Below are positions 34,793-43,318 of a DNA stretch of 47,897 nucleotides, in pieces (the stretch's first letter is position 1; every line of letters begins with the position of its first letter). This DNA comes from Cardiobacteriaceae bacterium. GTDB lineage: Bacteria; Pseudomonadota; Gammaproteobacteria; Cardiobacteriales; Cardiobacteriaceae. Made by a program: the position numbers and the translations under genes. The notes under the pieces are model-generated. The model was not told the DNA's origin and did no database searches. It was given only the letters and a program-made list of their open reading frames with translations. The stretch lies in contig JAGBJT010000050.1 in the NCBI GenBank assembly GCA_017934275.1, positions 1-47,897 on the forward strand, given 5' to 3'.

Positions 34793-36217
34793 ATGCAACA
34801 AACAGGCAATATTCAAGAAACTCTCGGGGTGCGTGAAAAGGCATTGCACATCAATTTAGATGAGCGCAAATACGGAACAATTGTTGAAATCGGGGCAGGG
34901 CAAGAAGTCGCGCGGCATTTTTTCCGTGCTGGTGCGGCGGCGGGCACGATTGCGAAGACGATGTCTGCTTACGATATGCAGGTTTCCGATGCGATTTACG
35001 GTGCGGAGCCGAATCACCGTTATGTCAGCCGTAATCGGGTTATTTCGATGCTTAATCACGAATATTCGATTTTGCTGGAACGGGTGAAGGATAGCCGTCC
35101 GAAATCTTCGACATTTTTTGTTTATGCCGCAACGGTTGCCGCTAAAAGTTTCCGCCGTAATAGCGAATGCCACGCTTGGTGTGGAATCCGTTTGCAACTT
35201 TATCCCGAAGCGCAGCCGAGTGAAATTATTGTTCATGTGCGGATGCTTGATGCGGATGCGAATAAGCAGCAGGAAGCCTTGGGAATTTTCGGGGTAAATT
35301 TGATTTACAGCGCGCATTACGATTTTTCCGATCCGCGCAAAATTATTGACCGTCTTACCGAAGGTTTAAGCGATAAGCAGCTGGAAATTGACAGTATTGA
35401 GTTTTCTGGACCGTATTTTGAGGATTTAGACAACCGTCTGATTAACCTGCATTTAATTCGTGCTTGGAAGACGCGGGCGATTATGTTTAATCCAGAAGGT
35501 AAGGTTTGTGTGCCAGCGGAGCTGCTTTACAAGAAAAATATTTTGGTTATTCGCGGTAACTTCAAACCTTTCACGCTTTTGCATCAGGATATGTTTGAGC
35601 AGGGAATGCGGGAGTTTGCGCAGCTGCCTGATGTGAGTGCGGATAACACCATTCGCTTGGCGGAAATCACGATAAATAAATTGAGTAGCGATAACAAAAC
35701 CATCAACGACAGTGATTTTCTCGAACGCGTGGATCAGCTCACCAAAATGGGCTATTTCGTGATGATTTCGGATTATGTCCGTTATTTCCGCTTGCGGGCG
35801 TATTTTCGGCAATTTACGCAACGGCAAATCGGCATTGTGTTGGGAATGGTTGGTTTGCGGCATATTTTTGATAGTGATTTTTATCAAGGCGTTATTGGCG
35901 GAATTTTGGAAGGTGTCGGTCAGCTGTTTCCTGATAACACAATTGTTTATGCTTATCCAGAACATTCAGCGGACGGTGCGCGGATTGACTGCGACAATAT
36001 TGAAATTCCCGACAATTTGAAATATCTCTATCAGCATTTGCGTTACAACAATTGGATTCGTCCGATTTCCGATAGCCGTGTTGAGTTGTTTGATATCAAA
36101 TCGCGGGAAGTTTTGGCGGATATTCAGGCAAACCGTAACAATTGGGAAGCAAAAGTGCCCGAGCAAATTGCCGAACTTATCCGCGAGCAGAGATTATTTG
36201 GCTATAACAGTAAGTAA
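34793..36217 (+). CDS. Conserved protein of unknown function
   Basis: 474 residues from ATG 34793, with AAGGA seven bases upstream. It begins with the recognisable pattern LDERKYGTIVEIGAGQEVARHFFRAGAAAGTIAKTMSAYD split across residues 25-65, found in a conserved family sometimes labelled nicotinate-nucleotide adenylyltransferase or TonB-related in databases; I see no HxGH nucleotidyltransferase motif that would justify the former. No signal peptide or membrane helix is visible, so it is likely cytoplasmic. Single gene, terminator at 36236. I cannot assign a function. Confidence 0.75.
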   Translation: MQQTGNIQETLGVREKALHINLDERKYGTIVEIGAGQEVARHFFRAGAAAGTIAKTMSAYDMQVSDAIYGAEPNHRYVSRNRVISMLNHEYSILLERVKDSRPKSSTFFVYAATVAAKSFRRNSECHAWCGIRLQLYPEAQPSEIIVHVRMLDADANKQQEALGIFGVNLIYSAHYDFSDPRKIIDRLTEGLSDKQLEIDSIEFSGPYFEDLDNRLINLHLIRAWKTRAIMFNPEGKVCVPAELLYKKNILVIRGNFKPFTLLHQDMFEQGMREFAQLPDVSADNTIRLAEITINKLSSDNKTINDSDFLERVDQLTKMGYFVMISDYVRYFRLRAYFRQFTQRQIGIVLGMVGLRHIFDSDFYQGVIGGILEGVGQLFPDNTIVYAYPEHSADGARIDCDNIEIPDNLKYLYQHLRYNNWIRPISDSRVELFDIKSREVLADIQANRNNWEAKVPEQIAELIREQRLFGYNSK

Positions 36218-36235
36218 TTGCTGATTTATCATTGA

Positions 36236-36262
36236 AAAAGCCGCCGTATCTGGCGGTTTTTA
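36236..36262 (+). terminator. Terminator after the conserved unknown gene
   Basis: CCGCC-GTATCT-GGCGG followed by TTTTTATTTTTTT. Confidence 0.88.
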
Positions 36263-36293
36263 TTTTTTTAATTGTTGTTTTGGGAGGAATGAA

Positions 36294-36719
36294 ATGCCTA
36301 AATTATTTATCACCGCTTGTTTATCTTTATTTTTGACCGCTTGCTTACCGACAGGTTCTCAGCAGCCCTTGGAATTGCCAGAGGAAAAACCGCATTACGG
36401 CGACGGAGCTTGGCACCTGATTGACGGGAATTTAGACGGTAAAAAAATCAACGGTAATGAAAAAATAACTTTGGAGCTTTCTCTTGGTCGCGCTTCTGGT
36501 TTTAGCGGTGTGAATTCCTATTCGACTAAGGCGCACAAACTCGCGGGAAAAATTTCGGTTGATGAACAAATTCAAATTACCAGAATGGCTGGAACGGTAA
36601 AAGAAATGCGTTTAGAAAGCCAATATTTGCAAGCTCTGCGCCGTGCGAAATCTTATAAGGAACAGGGAAATGAGTTAGTCTTAACGGGAGACGGTGTAGA
36701 GCTACATTTCCGCAAATAG
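36294..36719 (+). CDS. META-domain lipoprotein
   Basis: 141 residues. Lipoprotein signal with lipobox LTAC (Cys17), so lipid-anchored in the envelope. The mature part resembles META/HslJ domains: WHLIDGNLDGKKI at the start, SGFSGVNSYS (the family's GCN-like turn), KISVDEQIQITRMAG and a C-terminal LVLTGDGVELHF. Homologues relate to stress and novobiocin resistance (HslJ) or adhesion, but the function here is unproven. RBS GGGAGGAATGAA. Confidence 0.82.
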   Translation: MPKLFITACLSLFLTACLPTGSQQPLELPEEKPHYGDGAWHLIDGNLDGKKINGNEKITLELSLGRASGFSGVNSYSTKAHKLAGKISVDEQIQITRMAGTVKEMRLESQYLQALRRAKSYKEQGNELVLTGDGVELHFRK

Positions 36720-36735
36720 CCCGTTAGAAGGCATA

Positions 36736-36778
36736 AAAAAAACCGCTCAAGTAAAGGAGGTAAAACTTAAGAGCGGTA
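36736..36778 (-). terminator. Terminator of tRNA-Ile2
   Basis: On the minus strand ACCGCTCTTAAGTTTT pairs with AAGTTGAGCGGT-like sequence (CCGCTC/GAGCGG ends) and is followed by a T-run; placed 20 bases after the tRNA. Confidence 0.75.
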
Positions 36779-36797
36779 AAAGGAGGAAGATATGAAC

Positions 36798-36874
36798 TGG
36801 TGGGTCTGGAGGGACTTGAACCCGCGACCAAGCGATTATGAGTCGCCTGCTCTGACCAACTGAGCTACAGACCC
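36798..36874 (-). tRNA. tRNA-Ile2 (anticodon CAU, lysidine-modified type)
   Basis: 77 bases, 5' GGGTCTGTAGCTCAGTTGGT and ending in encoded CCA. The acceptor stem GGGTCTG pairs with CAGACCC. The anticodon loop is CTCATAA. The anticodon arm and variable loop AGGCGACTCATAATCGCTTG are those of tRNA-Ile2 rather than elongator or initiator tRNA-Met, so TilS would convert C34 to lysidine to read AUA. Confidence 0.92.
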
Positions 36875-36926
36875 GTAAAAAAGCGGCGCATTCTACGCCG
36901 ACAAAAGCAAAAGTCAAGGAACAAAG

Positions 36927-37664
36927 ATGCAGCAAGAGCTATGGAGGAAGGCGGAATTTGCCGTAGAAATTCCCGTAATAGCAGGCGTAACGCTTACCGC
37001 TTATCCCGATTTCGAGCGCGGTTTTAATCTCGCAAAACACGTCGATGATGCGGCGGAAAAAGTCGAGCAAGCAAGATTGCAATTGATGCAGGCGACGGGA
37101 TTAAACCGCCGTTTTCTCTGGCTTAATCAAATTCATAGTGCGGAAGTTGTTTTGGCGGAAGATTATTGCGTCTCTGTGTCCGCAGATGCTTCTATTTCTC
37201 GCGATAAAGATACGGTTGCGGTAGTGATGACGGCAGATTGTGTGCCGATATTGCTTGCTCGTAAAGATGGAAAAGAAGTTGCCGCAATTCACGCGGGATG
37301 GCGGGGGATTTACGGGGAAATTATTCGTCGAACGGTAGAAAAATTACAAGGCGACAGCTCGGATTTTTATGCTTATATCGGACCTTGCGCAGGGCGGGAT
37401 AAATATGAAGTGGATAGCGAATTTCGCGCGCGCTTTTGCGAAATGAACGCGGAATTTGCTCGTTTTTTCCGTCCTTCGGATAAGGAAAATCATTATTTGG
37501 CGGATTTGGTCGCTATCGTGAAATATCAGTTGAATGCTTGTGGAATAAGCAATGAGCGGATTACAGGTGGCGGAATTTGCTCGATTAGTGATGAGAGATT
37601 TTTTTCCTACCGTCGCGACGGCAAAAAAGCGGGTAGAACTGCAACTTTTATTGCTTGTAACTAA
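36927..37664 (+). CDS. pgeF: Peptidoglycan editing factor / purine nucleoside phosphorylase (YfiH family)
   Basis: 245 residues, usual length. Family motifs: LNQIHSAEV (metal-binding His), VVMTADCVPILLA (Cys), AAIHAGWRGIYGEII (His) and the C-terminal GGGICSISDERFFSYRRDGKKAGR. These form the Zn/Cu-binding catalytic site used for adenosine/inosine phosphorolysis and, in E. coli, for removing misplaced L-Ser from peptidoglycan precursors. Start ATG 36927 after AAGGAACAAAG. Monocistronic. Confidence 0.93.
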   Translation: MQQELWRKAEFAVEIPVIAGVTLTAYPDFERGFNLAKHVDDAAEKVEQARLQLMQATGLNRRFLWLNQIHSAEVVLAEDYCVSVSADASISRDKDTVAVVMTADCVPILLARKDGKEVAAIHAGWRGIYGEIIRRTVEKLQGDSSDFYAYIGPCAGRDKYEVDSEFRARFCEMNAEFARFFRPSDKENHYLADLVAIVKYQLNACGISNERITGGGICSISDERFFSYRRDGKKAGRTATFIACN

Positions 37665-37765
37665 ACGCTGAAAATTGTTACTAGCTCTTGAATTTTCTAT
37701 ATTTTTTTCAACTGGAAATTTATAATTGCGCGTGCAAATTTCACTTCAAAAGTCAAGGGAAAAAT

Positions 37766-38515
37766 ATGAAAAAGATGAATTATTTATTAGCGGTCTTCTC
37801 CGTTTTATTCTCATTGAATGTTGCGTTTGCTGGCGTTTGTGATGACGAAAGCGATTGTTTTTCAAAAGGTGGAAAAGCTCGCGACGATGGACAATTGGTT
37901 GATGCTCTCGATTATTTCGACCGTGCTTGCAATATTTCTGATATGCCAAGTTGCTTGGAAATGGCAAAAATTTATTTGCAGGGCGGAAAAGGAGTTCCAG
38001 CAGATGCCGCACGGGCTGCGAATTTATTCAACACCGTTTGTGAAAAAAATCAAAATGCAGAGGCTTGCAATAATTTGGCGAAGTTTTATCAAGTAGGCGA
38101 AGTTGTTCCAGCGGATATCAAAAAAGCATTTGAGTTGTATGAAATATCTTGCGGACGCGGCAATTGGGAAGCTTGTAACAATCAGGCAGTGCTTTATGAA
38201 CAAGGTCGCGGTGTAGTGCAAAGTACGCAAAAAGCATATGAATTGTATTTAGCTGCTTGTAATGAAGGAGATTTCAAATCTGCCTGCGACAATCTCGGAA
38301 TGATGGCGCAAAATTCCAACAATTACGCGATGGCTGCGAAGTTTTACGACAAAAATTGTAAAAACGGCTACGGTAAATCTTGTTATAACCTTGCGTATTT
38401 GTATGACAAAGGTATCGGTGCGGAACAAGCGGATAAGGAAAAAGCAGCCAAGTATTACCAAGAAGCTTGCGATAAAGGCGATCAAAACGGTTGTTCAAAA
38501 TTGACAAGCCTTTGA
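37766..38515 (+). CDS. Secreted Cys-rich Sel1-repeat protein (Hcp-like)
   Basis: 249 residues from ATG 37766 (AAGGGAAAAAT upstream), with signal peptide LLAVFSVLFSLNVAFA. About six Sel1-like alpha/alpha repeats follow, each with a Cys pair about eight residues apart (CNISDMPSC, CEKNQNAEAC, CGRGNWEAC, CNEGDFKSAC, CKNGYGKSC, CDKGDQNGC). This is the pattern of the disulfide-stapled Helicobacter cysteine-rich proteins. Periplasmic or secreted; probably a protein-interaction scaffold. Terminator at 38537. Confidence 0.88.
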   Translation: MKKMNYLLAVFSVLFSLNVAFAGVCDDESDCFSKGGKARDDGQLVDALDYFDRACNISDMPSCLEMAKIYLQGGKGVPADAARAANLFNTVCEKNQNAEACNNLAKFYQVGEVVPADIKKAFELYEISCGRGNWEACNNQAVLYEQGRGVVQSTQKAYELYLAACNEGDFKSACDNLGMMAQNSNNYAMAAKFYDKNCKNGYGKSCYNLAYLYDKGIGAEQADKEKAAKYYQEACDKGDQNGCSKLTSL

Positions 38516-38536
38516 TTTAATTCAAAACTTACTACC

Positions 38537-38567
38537 AACCGTCGCTAGATGCGGCGGTTTTTTTATT
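38537..38567 (+). terminator. Sel1 gene terminator
   Basis: AACCGTCGC-TAGAT-GCGGCGGTT followed by a T-run. Confidence 0.88.
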
Positions 38568-38641
38568 TTCGCGCAGTTGTGAAAAGAAAAAGAATGTTTG
38601 GTACTCAAAAAAAGGAAAATAAGCAATTTTTAGGTGTAGAT

Positions 38642-39682
38642 ATGGAAAATAAAACTCGGGCTGGCAATAACCGAACTTTAACGCTGACCGATAATGAAGT
38701 GAAATTATTAAGACAAAATCTGCTAACTATCGAAAATATTTTTCAAAACACGGATATCACCAACAAAACCATAAACGGCGATATTTTGGCAATTCTGCCT
38801 TTCATTCCCAATGAGTTTGCAGATTTAATCATTATTGATCCGCCATATAACCTATCCAAAAACTTCAACGGAGTGAAATTCAACTCCCGTTCTAATGAAC
38901 TTTACGATGAATATTTAGCGACTTGGTTTCCAGAAGTTTGTAAAAAACTAAAACCGAACGGTTCGCTTTATCTCTGTGGTGATTGGAAATGCACTTCTTC
39001 ACTACAACGAGCACTTGAACGGGAATTAACCATCATTAACCGTATTACTTGGCAGCGGGAAAAGGGGCGCGGTGCAAAGTCAAATTGGAAAAATGCGATG
39101 GAGGATATTTGGTTTGCCGTTAAAAATCCGAATGACTATTTTTTTGATGTTGAAGCCGTAAAAATGAAGCGTAAAGTCATTGCACCTTACAAAATTGACG
39201 GTAAACCAAAAGATTGGGAAGAAGAAGAAAACGGTAATTTTCGAATTACATATCCATCTAATTTCTGGGACGATATTTCCGTTCCGTTTTGGTCGATGCC
39301 AGAAAATACCGATCACCCGACGCAAAAATCCGAAAAACTCTATGCCAAACTAATTCTTGCCTCTTCCAAACAAGGCGATGTTGTTTTTGATCCATTTTTA
39401 GGTAGTGGCACTGCAAGTGTTGTCGCAAAAAAACTCGGTCGAAATTATTGCGGCATTGAATTAAACGAAGAATATTGCCTTTGGGCTGAAAAACGCTTGG
39501 CTTTGGCGGAAGTTGATAAAACTATTCAGGGATATTCCGATGGAGTTTTTTGGGAAAGAAATACGCTGGCATTGCAACATAGAGCGGTAAATAAAAAAGC
39601 GGTAAATAAAAATAAAACGCCAGCAAATCGAGAAGCAACATCAACTGAATTACCGTTATTTAATATAAATTTTGAGAAATAA
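38642..39682 (+). CDS. Type II adenine/N4-cytosine DNA methyltransferase
   Basis: Start placed at ATG 38642 (RBS TAGGTG); earlier in-frame starts lie in the previous terminator and lack a site. 346 residues. Beta-class order: DLIIIDPPYNLSKNF (catalytic) precedes DPFLGSGTASVVAKKLGRNY (SAM binding), with a target-recognition part between (WKNAMEDIWFAVKN... NFWDDISVPFW). The C-terminal VFWERNTL and a Lys/Asn-rich tail follow. The stop abuts the next ATG, so it is translated with the endonuclease gene. Target sequence unknown. Confidence 0.9.
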   Translation: MENKTRAGNNRTLTLTDNEVKLLRQNLLTIENIFQNTDITNKTINGDILAILPFIPNEFADLIIIDPPYNLSKNFNGVKFNSRSNELYDEYLATWFPEVCKKLKPNGSLYLCGDWKCTSSLQRALERELTIINRITWQREKGRGAKSNWKNAMEDIWFAVKNPNDYFFDVEAVKMKRKVIAPYKIDGKPKDWEEEENGNFRITYPSNFWDDISVPFWSMPENTDHPTQKSEKLYAKLILASSKQGDVVFDPFLGSGTASVVAKKLGRNYCGIELNEEYCLWAEKRLALAEVDKTIQGYSDGVFWERNTLALQHRAVNKKAVNKNKTPANREATSTELPLFNINFEK

Positions 39683-40333
39683 ATGAACAAAATTTTTGTA
39701 AAAAATAATCGAGAACAGATACAAAACAGTGTAATTACAAATTTAAATTCCGTCGTCATAATCAACACAAATGCTTCTCCTCGCACTGTCGGTGATGCGG
39801 TGCAGGAATATTTAGAAGATAAGTTTGTGGATTGCCTGCCAAAAGATATAGTCAAGGAATTCAGCACATCTTTTGCCAGAAGAGCGATGGCAGATTTTGC
39901 ATTTACTGATATAGACGGAAAATATTATGTTGTTGATTGCAAAACGCACAATTTAGCTACGGCTTTCAATATGCCAAATCTAACCTCTGTCGAACGCTTG
40001 GCAAGGTTTTATGAGGACTTTAATAATTACTTTGCGGTTTTAATTATTGCTTATAAATTCGAAGATACAAAGCTGCTATGGACGGATTGCAAATTTGTTC
40101 CGATTGAATTATTAGATTGGTCTTGTCTTACCATCGGAGCACTAGGTTGGGGGCAGATTCAAATTGCAAACTCAAACAATATTGTCATCAATGAAAACAA
40201 TACGAGAAAAAAATGGATGCTAGAACTTTGCGCTCGTCTTGAACAGTTTTATCCGAACGAAATTGCCAAAATTACAAAAAGAATTGAACATTTCAAAAAA
40301 ATAAAAGAATTTTGGGAAGAACAAGCTGATTGA
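39683..40333 (+). CDS. Type II restriction endonuclease, partner of the preceding methyltransferase
   Basis: 216 residues, start ATG 39683 immediately after the methyltransferase stop. A PD-(D/E)xK-like core is visible as MADFAFTDIDGKYYVVDCKTHN split at residues 70-91, with D and DxK as candidate metal ligands; TVGDAVQEYLED upstream may carry the helix glutamate. No homologue is named with certainty. The frame is intact, unlike the HpaII-like system of the first island. Confidence 0.78.
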   Translation: MNKIFVKNNREQIQNSVITNLNSVVIINTNASPRTVGDAVQEYLEDKFVDCLPKDIVKEFSTSFARRAMADFAFTDIDGKYYVVDCKTHNLATAFNMPNLTSVERLARFYEDFNNYFAVLIIAYKFEDTKLLWTDCKFVPIELLDWSCLTIGALGWGQIQIANSNNIVINENNTRKKWMLELCARLEQFYPNEIAKITKRIEHFKKIKEFWEEQAD

Positions 40334-40569
40334 TTAAGAATGTTATGCAAAATGTTTTTTTACCGCTTGTTAGTTAAAGGAAAAATAGATTGCTTGTTGC
40401 AAGTTTATGAAAGGTATAAGCTATTTGTAAGATAAACACATATTTTTGTATGTTTTTGATATATGCAGTGAAGCAAAAAATTGTTGTTTTGTATCAATTA
40501 AGCGAATTTTTTGCCTTGCGAGTTATAAAATCCCGCGCTTTTCGTGCTTACAAAACAATACGAGGAACT
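40334..40569 (+). promoter_or_regulatory. Spacer before tolB
   Basis: 236 bases with no supported gene. An open frame runs from 40450 into tolB, but its first 40 codons are not TolB-like. It presumably holds the tolB-pal promoter; no clear -35/-10 pair is seen. Confidence 0.4.
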
Positions 40570-41844
40570 ATGACGAGACTGAACTGTGCCGCGGTTTATT
40601 CCCTATTTACCGCGCTTTTCTTTATGCCGTTTCTTGCTCGCGCACAAGTTGAAATTGATATTCCCGCAGCCAAGCAGCAAGCTGTGCAAAAAATTGCGGT
40701 TGTGCCTGTGCAAGGTGATAGTGCGCAGGAAATGGATTACATAATTTCATCGGATTTGCATAAATCGGGATTATTTCAACCGATTGCGCCGAACCGTTTG
40801 CCTGGTCGTCCGACTGAACCGTCGCAGATTGATTATTCGGCATTTGCAGGAATTGGTGCGAATTATGTAGTTCTCGGCAGAATGCTTGGAGGCGGACAAG
40901 CACAGTTCGTTTTAAGCCAAGTTAATAATCAAAATATTGTTTTTAATGAACGGATTTCTGGCGGTGATAAACGGGCGGTTGCGCACCGTGCGGCGGATTT
41001 GATTCTTTATTACCTCACGGGCAAGAAGGGTGTTTTTTCGACCAAAATTGCTTTTGTTTTGGAGCAGGGCGGTGGCACTTCGCGGCGTTATAGTTTGATT
41101 GTCGCCGATATTGATGGAGCAAATCGTCGCACAATTGCTAGCAGTAATGAACCGATTTTGTCGCCAGCTTGGTCGCCAGACGGTTCGCAAATTGCCTATA
41201 TGACATACGCGAATCATCACGCACAGATTGTGGTTACCAGTGCATCTGGCGGTGGCGGTCGAGTTGTAGTGCAATCAGAAACTACGAGTTCCGCGCCAGC
41301 TTGGTCGCCAGACGGTTCGCAGTTGGCGGTAGCTTTGGCGGATAAGCAAGGAAATACCGATATTTATTTAGTCAGTGCTGGCGGCGGCGGCAAAAAACGC
41401 TTAACCGATCACCCAGCGATTGATACCGAACCTGTTTTTTCCCCTGATGGTGGTTCGATTTATTTCACATCTGATCGCGGTGGTAGTCCGCAAATTTACA
41501 AAGTTTCCCGTTCTGGTGGAGCGGCGCAAAGAGCGGTTGTCGGTGGAAAATTTTCTGCTAACGCCTCGCTTTCACCTGATGGTAAATATATGGCTCTAAC
41601 ACGGCAAAGCGGCGGCGGTTATCAAATTGGTTTATACGCTTTACAGGGCGGTTCTTTTACGGCTTTGACTAATGGCCGTTTAGATGAAGGTGCAAGCTTT
41701 GCGCCGAACGGTGAATTCATTATTTACGGCTCACGCGAAGGCGGCAAAAGAGTGCTGAAAATGGTTAATTTGAAAGGCGAAGTAGTGCAAACGCTGTCGG
41801 ATTCATCGGGAAAACTGCGTGATCCAGCTTGGTCGCCAAAATAA
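40570..41844 (+). CDS. tolB: Tol-Pal system periplasmic protein TolB
   Basis: 424 residues from ATG 40570 (CGAGGAACT upstream) with signal peptide LFTALFFMPFLARA. An N-terminal domain (VEIDIPAAKQQAVQKIAVVPV) is followed by a beta-propeller with repeats of the type SPAWSPDGSQIAYM, APAWSPDGSQLAVA, EPVFSPDGGSIYFT, NASLSPDGKYMALT and DPAWSPK. TolB binds Pal and takes part in envelope constriction at division. It leads a tolB-pal-cpoB cluster; tolQRA are not upstream, where a restriction-modification pair lies instead. Confidence 0.96.
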   Translation: MTRLNCAAVYSLFTALFFMPFLARAQVEIDIPAAKQQAVQKIAVVPVQGDSAQEMDYIISSDLHKSGLFQPIAPNRLPGRPTEPSQIDYSAFAGIGANYVVLGRMLGGGQAQFVLSQVNNQNIVFNERISGGDKRAVAHRAADLILYYLTGKKGVFSTKIAFVLEQGGGTSRRYSLIVADIDGANRRTIASSNEPILSPAWSPDGSQIAYMTYANHHAQIVVTSASGGGGRVVVQSETTSSAPAWSPDGSQLAVALADKQGNTDIYLVSAGGGGKKRLTDHPAIDTEPVFSPDGGSIYFTSDRGGSPQIYKVSRSGGAAQRAVVGGKFSANASLSPDGKYMALTRQSGGGYQIGLYALQGGSFTALTNGRLDEGASFAPNGEFIIYGSREGGKRVLKMVNLKGEVVQTLSDSSGKLRDPAWSPK

Positions 41845-41899
41845 TTTTTAAGTTATTTGATTTTGAAATAGAAAAAAAATTCTTTTTAAGGACAAAAAA

Positions 41900-42487
41900 A
41901 TGCAATCTAAAAAAATATTTTCTTTAATTGCTCTTCTCACCGTATTGTTACTTTCTGCTTGTTCGAAACCGTATAACGAAGGCGAAGGAAATACCGACGG
42001 AATGGGAGCAGACGGCGGAGTTTATGGAGCTGACGGCTACACCGTTCCAGGCGGTAGCGATATTTACGGTAACCAAGCTATGAATAACCGTGCGCAGTTG
42101 GGAGATTTTTACGAAGATCCGAGTTACGGTGTCAATGTTCAGGGCGGTCCGCAATCTTCGGCGAAGGATAGGGTGATTTATTTTGCTTATGACAGTGCAG
42201 AATTGGATTCTCGTTCTTTGGCGGTATTGCGGGTGCATTCGCAATATTTGCGTGAGCACGGAAATACTCGCGTTGTGCTCGAAGGTCATACCGATGAACG
42301 CGGTACGCAGGAATACAACATTGCTTTGGGCGAACGCCGTGCATATTCGGTGCGCAATCAATTTATTAGCGAAGGTGTAAATCCAGAGCAAATTCGCGTT
42401 TTGAGTTATGGTGAAGAAAGACCTGCGGCGGATTGTCAAGATGAATCTTGTTATGCTCGTAACCGTCGTGCGGTGATTGTTTATTAA
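41900..42487 (+). CDS. pal: Peptidoglycan-associated lipoprotein Pal
   Basis: 195 residues. Lipobox LSAC (Cys21), a long Gly/Asp/Tyr-rich linker (about 25-85) and an OmpA-like domain: VIYFAYDSAELD, VVLEGHTDERGTQEYNIALGERRA and RVLSYGEERPA, with the Asp and Arg that bind diaminopimelate in HTDERG and GERRA. It anchors the outer membrane to peptidoglycan and interacts with TolB. RBS AAGGACA. The linker is longer than usual. Confidence 0.96.
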   Translation: MQSKKIFSLIALLTVLLLSACSKPYNEGEGNTDGMGADGGVYGADGYTVPGGSDIYGNQAMNNRAQLGDFYEDPSYGVNVQGGPQSSAKDRVIYFAYDSAELDSRSLAVLRVHSQYLREHGNTRVVLEGHTDERGTQEYNIALGERRAYSVRNQFISEGVNPEQIRVLSYGEERPAADCQDESCYARNRRAVIVY

Positions 42488-42504
42488 ATAAATCTAATCA
42501 ATAA

Positions 42505-42528
42505 AGCTGCGGTTAAAGCCGCACTTTT
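42505..42528 (+). terminator. Weak terminator after pal
   Basis: GTGCGG-type short stem GCGG/CCGC with loop TTAAAG, followed by ACTTTT. Weak, and directly before miniature element copy 6. Confidence 0.45.
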
Positions 42529-42536
42529 GCATTCAA

Positions 42537-42642
42537 TATAGTCGTTTCAGTTCAAAATAAGACAAGGTAGCGAGCTTAAAGGCAGTATCTAGAATACGGC
42601 GAGGAAGCTCCCGCAGTATTATTTTGAAATGGAACGACTATA
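42537..42642 (+). mobile_element. Correia-like miniature element, copy 6, between pal and cpoB
   Basis: 106 bp with intact TATAGTCG / CGACTATA ends. It separates two genes of the tol-pal cluster and ends 31 bases before the cpoB ATG. Confidence 0.92.
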
Positions 42643-42673
42643 AAACTTATACCGAAAAATCAAGGAGAAGCAG

Positions 42674-43285
42674 ATGTCAAGCAAATTGATAAAAAATAAA
42701 ACGATTGTTTTGCTTATTTCTCTCACTGTTCTTGCAGCTTGCGGCGACCGCGAAAGAATGCTCGAAGAACAAATCAACGAAAACAAAAGAACTATTCAGC
42801 AATTGCGCAATCAAGTTGTTGATTTGCAAGCGGAAAATTCTGGGTTAAATCAGCAACTGACGACTGCGAAGCAGGGCAGAATTCCGACGGGAGTTATTGC
42901 GGTGCAAAGCGGTGATTTGTATAACCGTGTACAGGAAGGAACGGCAATAACCGCGGCAGGTGAAGGTTATCAGCATGCTTTGCAGCTTTACCGTGCGGGG
43001 GATTTGCAAAATGCAGAAAGTGCTTTCCGTCAATTTTTAGCGACTAATCCGCAGGGAGAAGAGGCAGCTTTGGCGAATTATTGGCTCGGTGATGCGGCGT
43101 ATAACCGTCGGGCTTATGACCAAGCAGCGGGATATTTAGCGATGTCTTTGAAAATTTCTCCGCAGGGGGAAAAATCAGCGGTTGCGATGCAAAAATTGGT
43201 GCAAAGCTTGAAAGCGGCGGGTCGCACGGAAGATGCCAGAGTTTTAGAGCAAAACGGTATTGCGGCTTTACAGATTGATAACTAA
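42674..43285 (+). CDS. cpoB: Cell division coordinator CpoB (YbgF), lipoprotein form
   Basis: 203 residues. An N-terminal coiled coil (RMLEEQINENKRTIQQLRNQ, about 27-60) and a C-terminal TPR domain (YQHALQLYRAGDLQNAESAF, ALANYWLGDAAYNRRAYDQA, SAVAMQKLVQSLKAAGR) match YbgF/CpoB. Position after pal supports it. It has a lipobox LAAC (Cys23), whereas E. coli CpoB is a soluble periplasmic protein, so membrane anchoring is predicted. RBS AAGGAGAAG. It links Tol-Pal constriction with peptidoglycan synthesis. Confidence 0.9.
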   Translation: MSSKLIKNKTIVLLISLTVLAACGDRERMLEEQINENKRTIQQLRNQVVDLQAENSGLNQQLTTAKQGRIPTGVIAVQSGDLYNRVQEGTAITAAGEGYQHALQLYRAGDLQNAESAFRQFLATNPQGEEAALANYWLGDAAYNRRAYDQAAGYLAMSLKISPQGEKSAVAMQKLVQSLKAAGRTEDARVLEQNGIAALQIDN

Positions 43286-43318
43286 AAACATTGTGAATTG
43301 AAAATTTAAGGAGTCAAA

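Noticed and set aside
34793-36217. Nicotinate-nucleotide adenylyltransferase
   Set aside because: No HxGH or ISSTxxR motif was visible in the protein.
36798-36874. Elongator tRNA-Met because the anticodon is CAU
   Set aside because: The anticodon arm and variable loop match tRNA-Ile2, and the acceptor stem differs from tRNA-Met.
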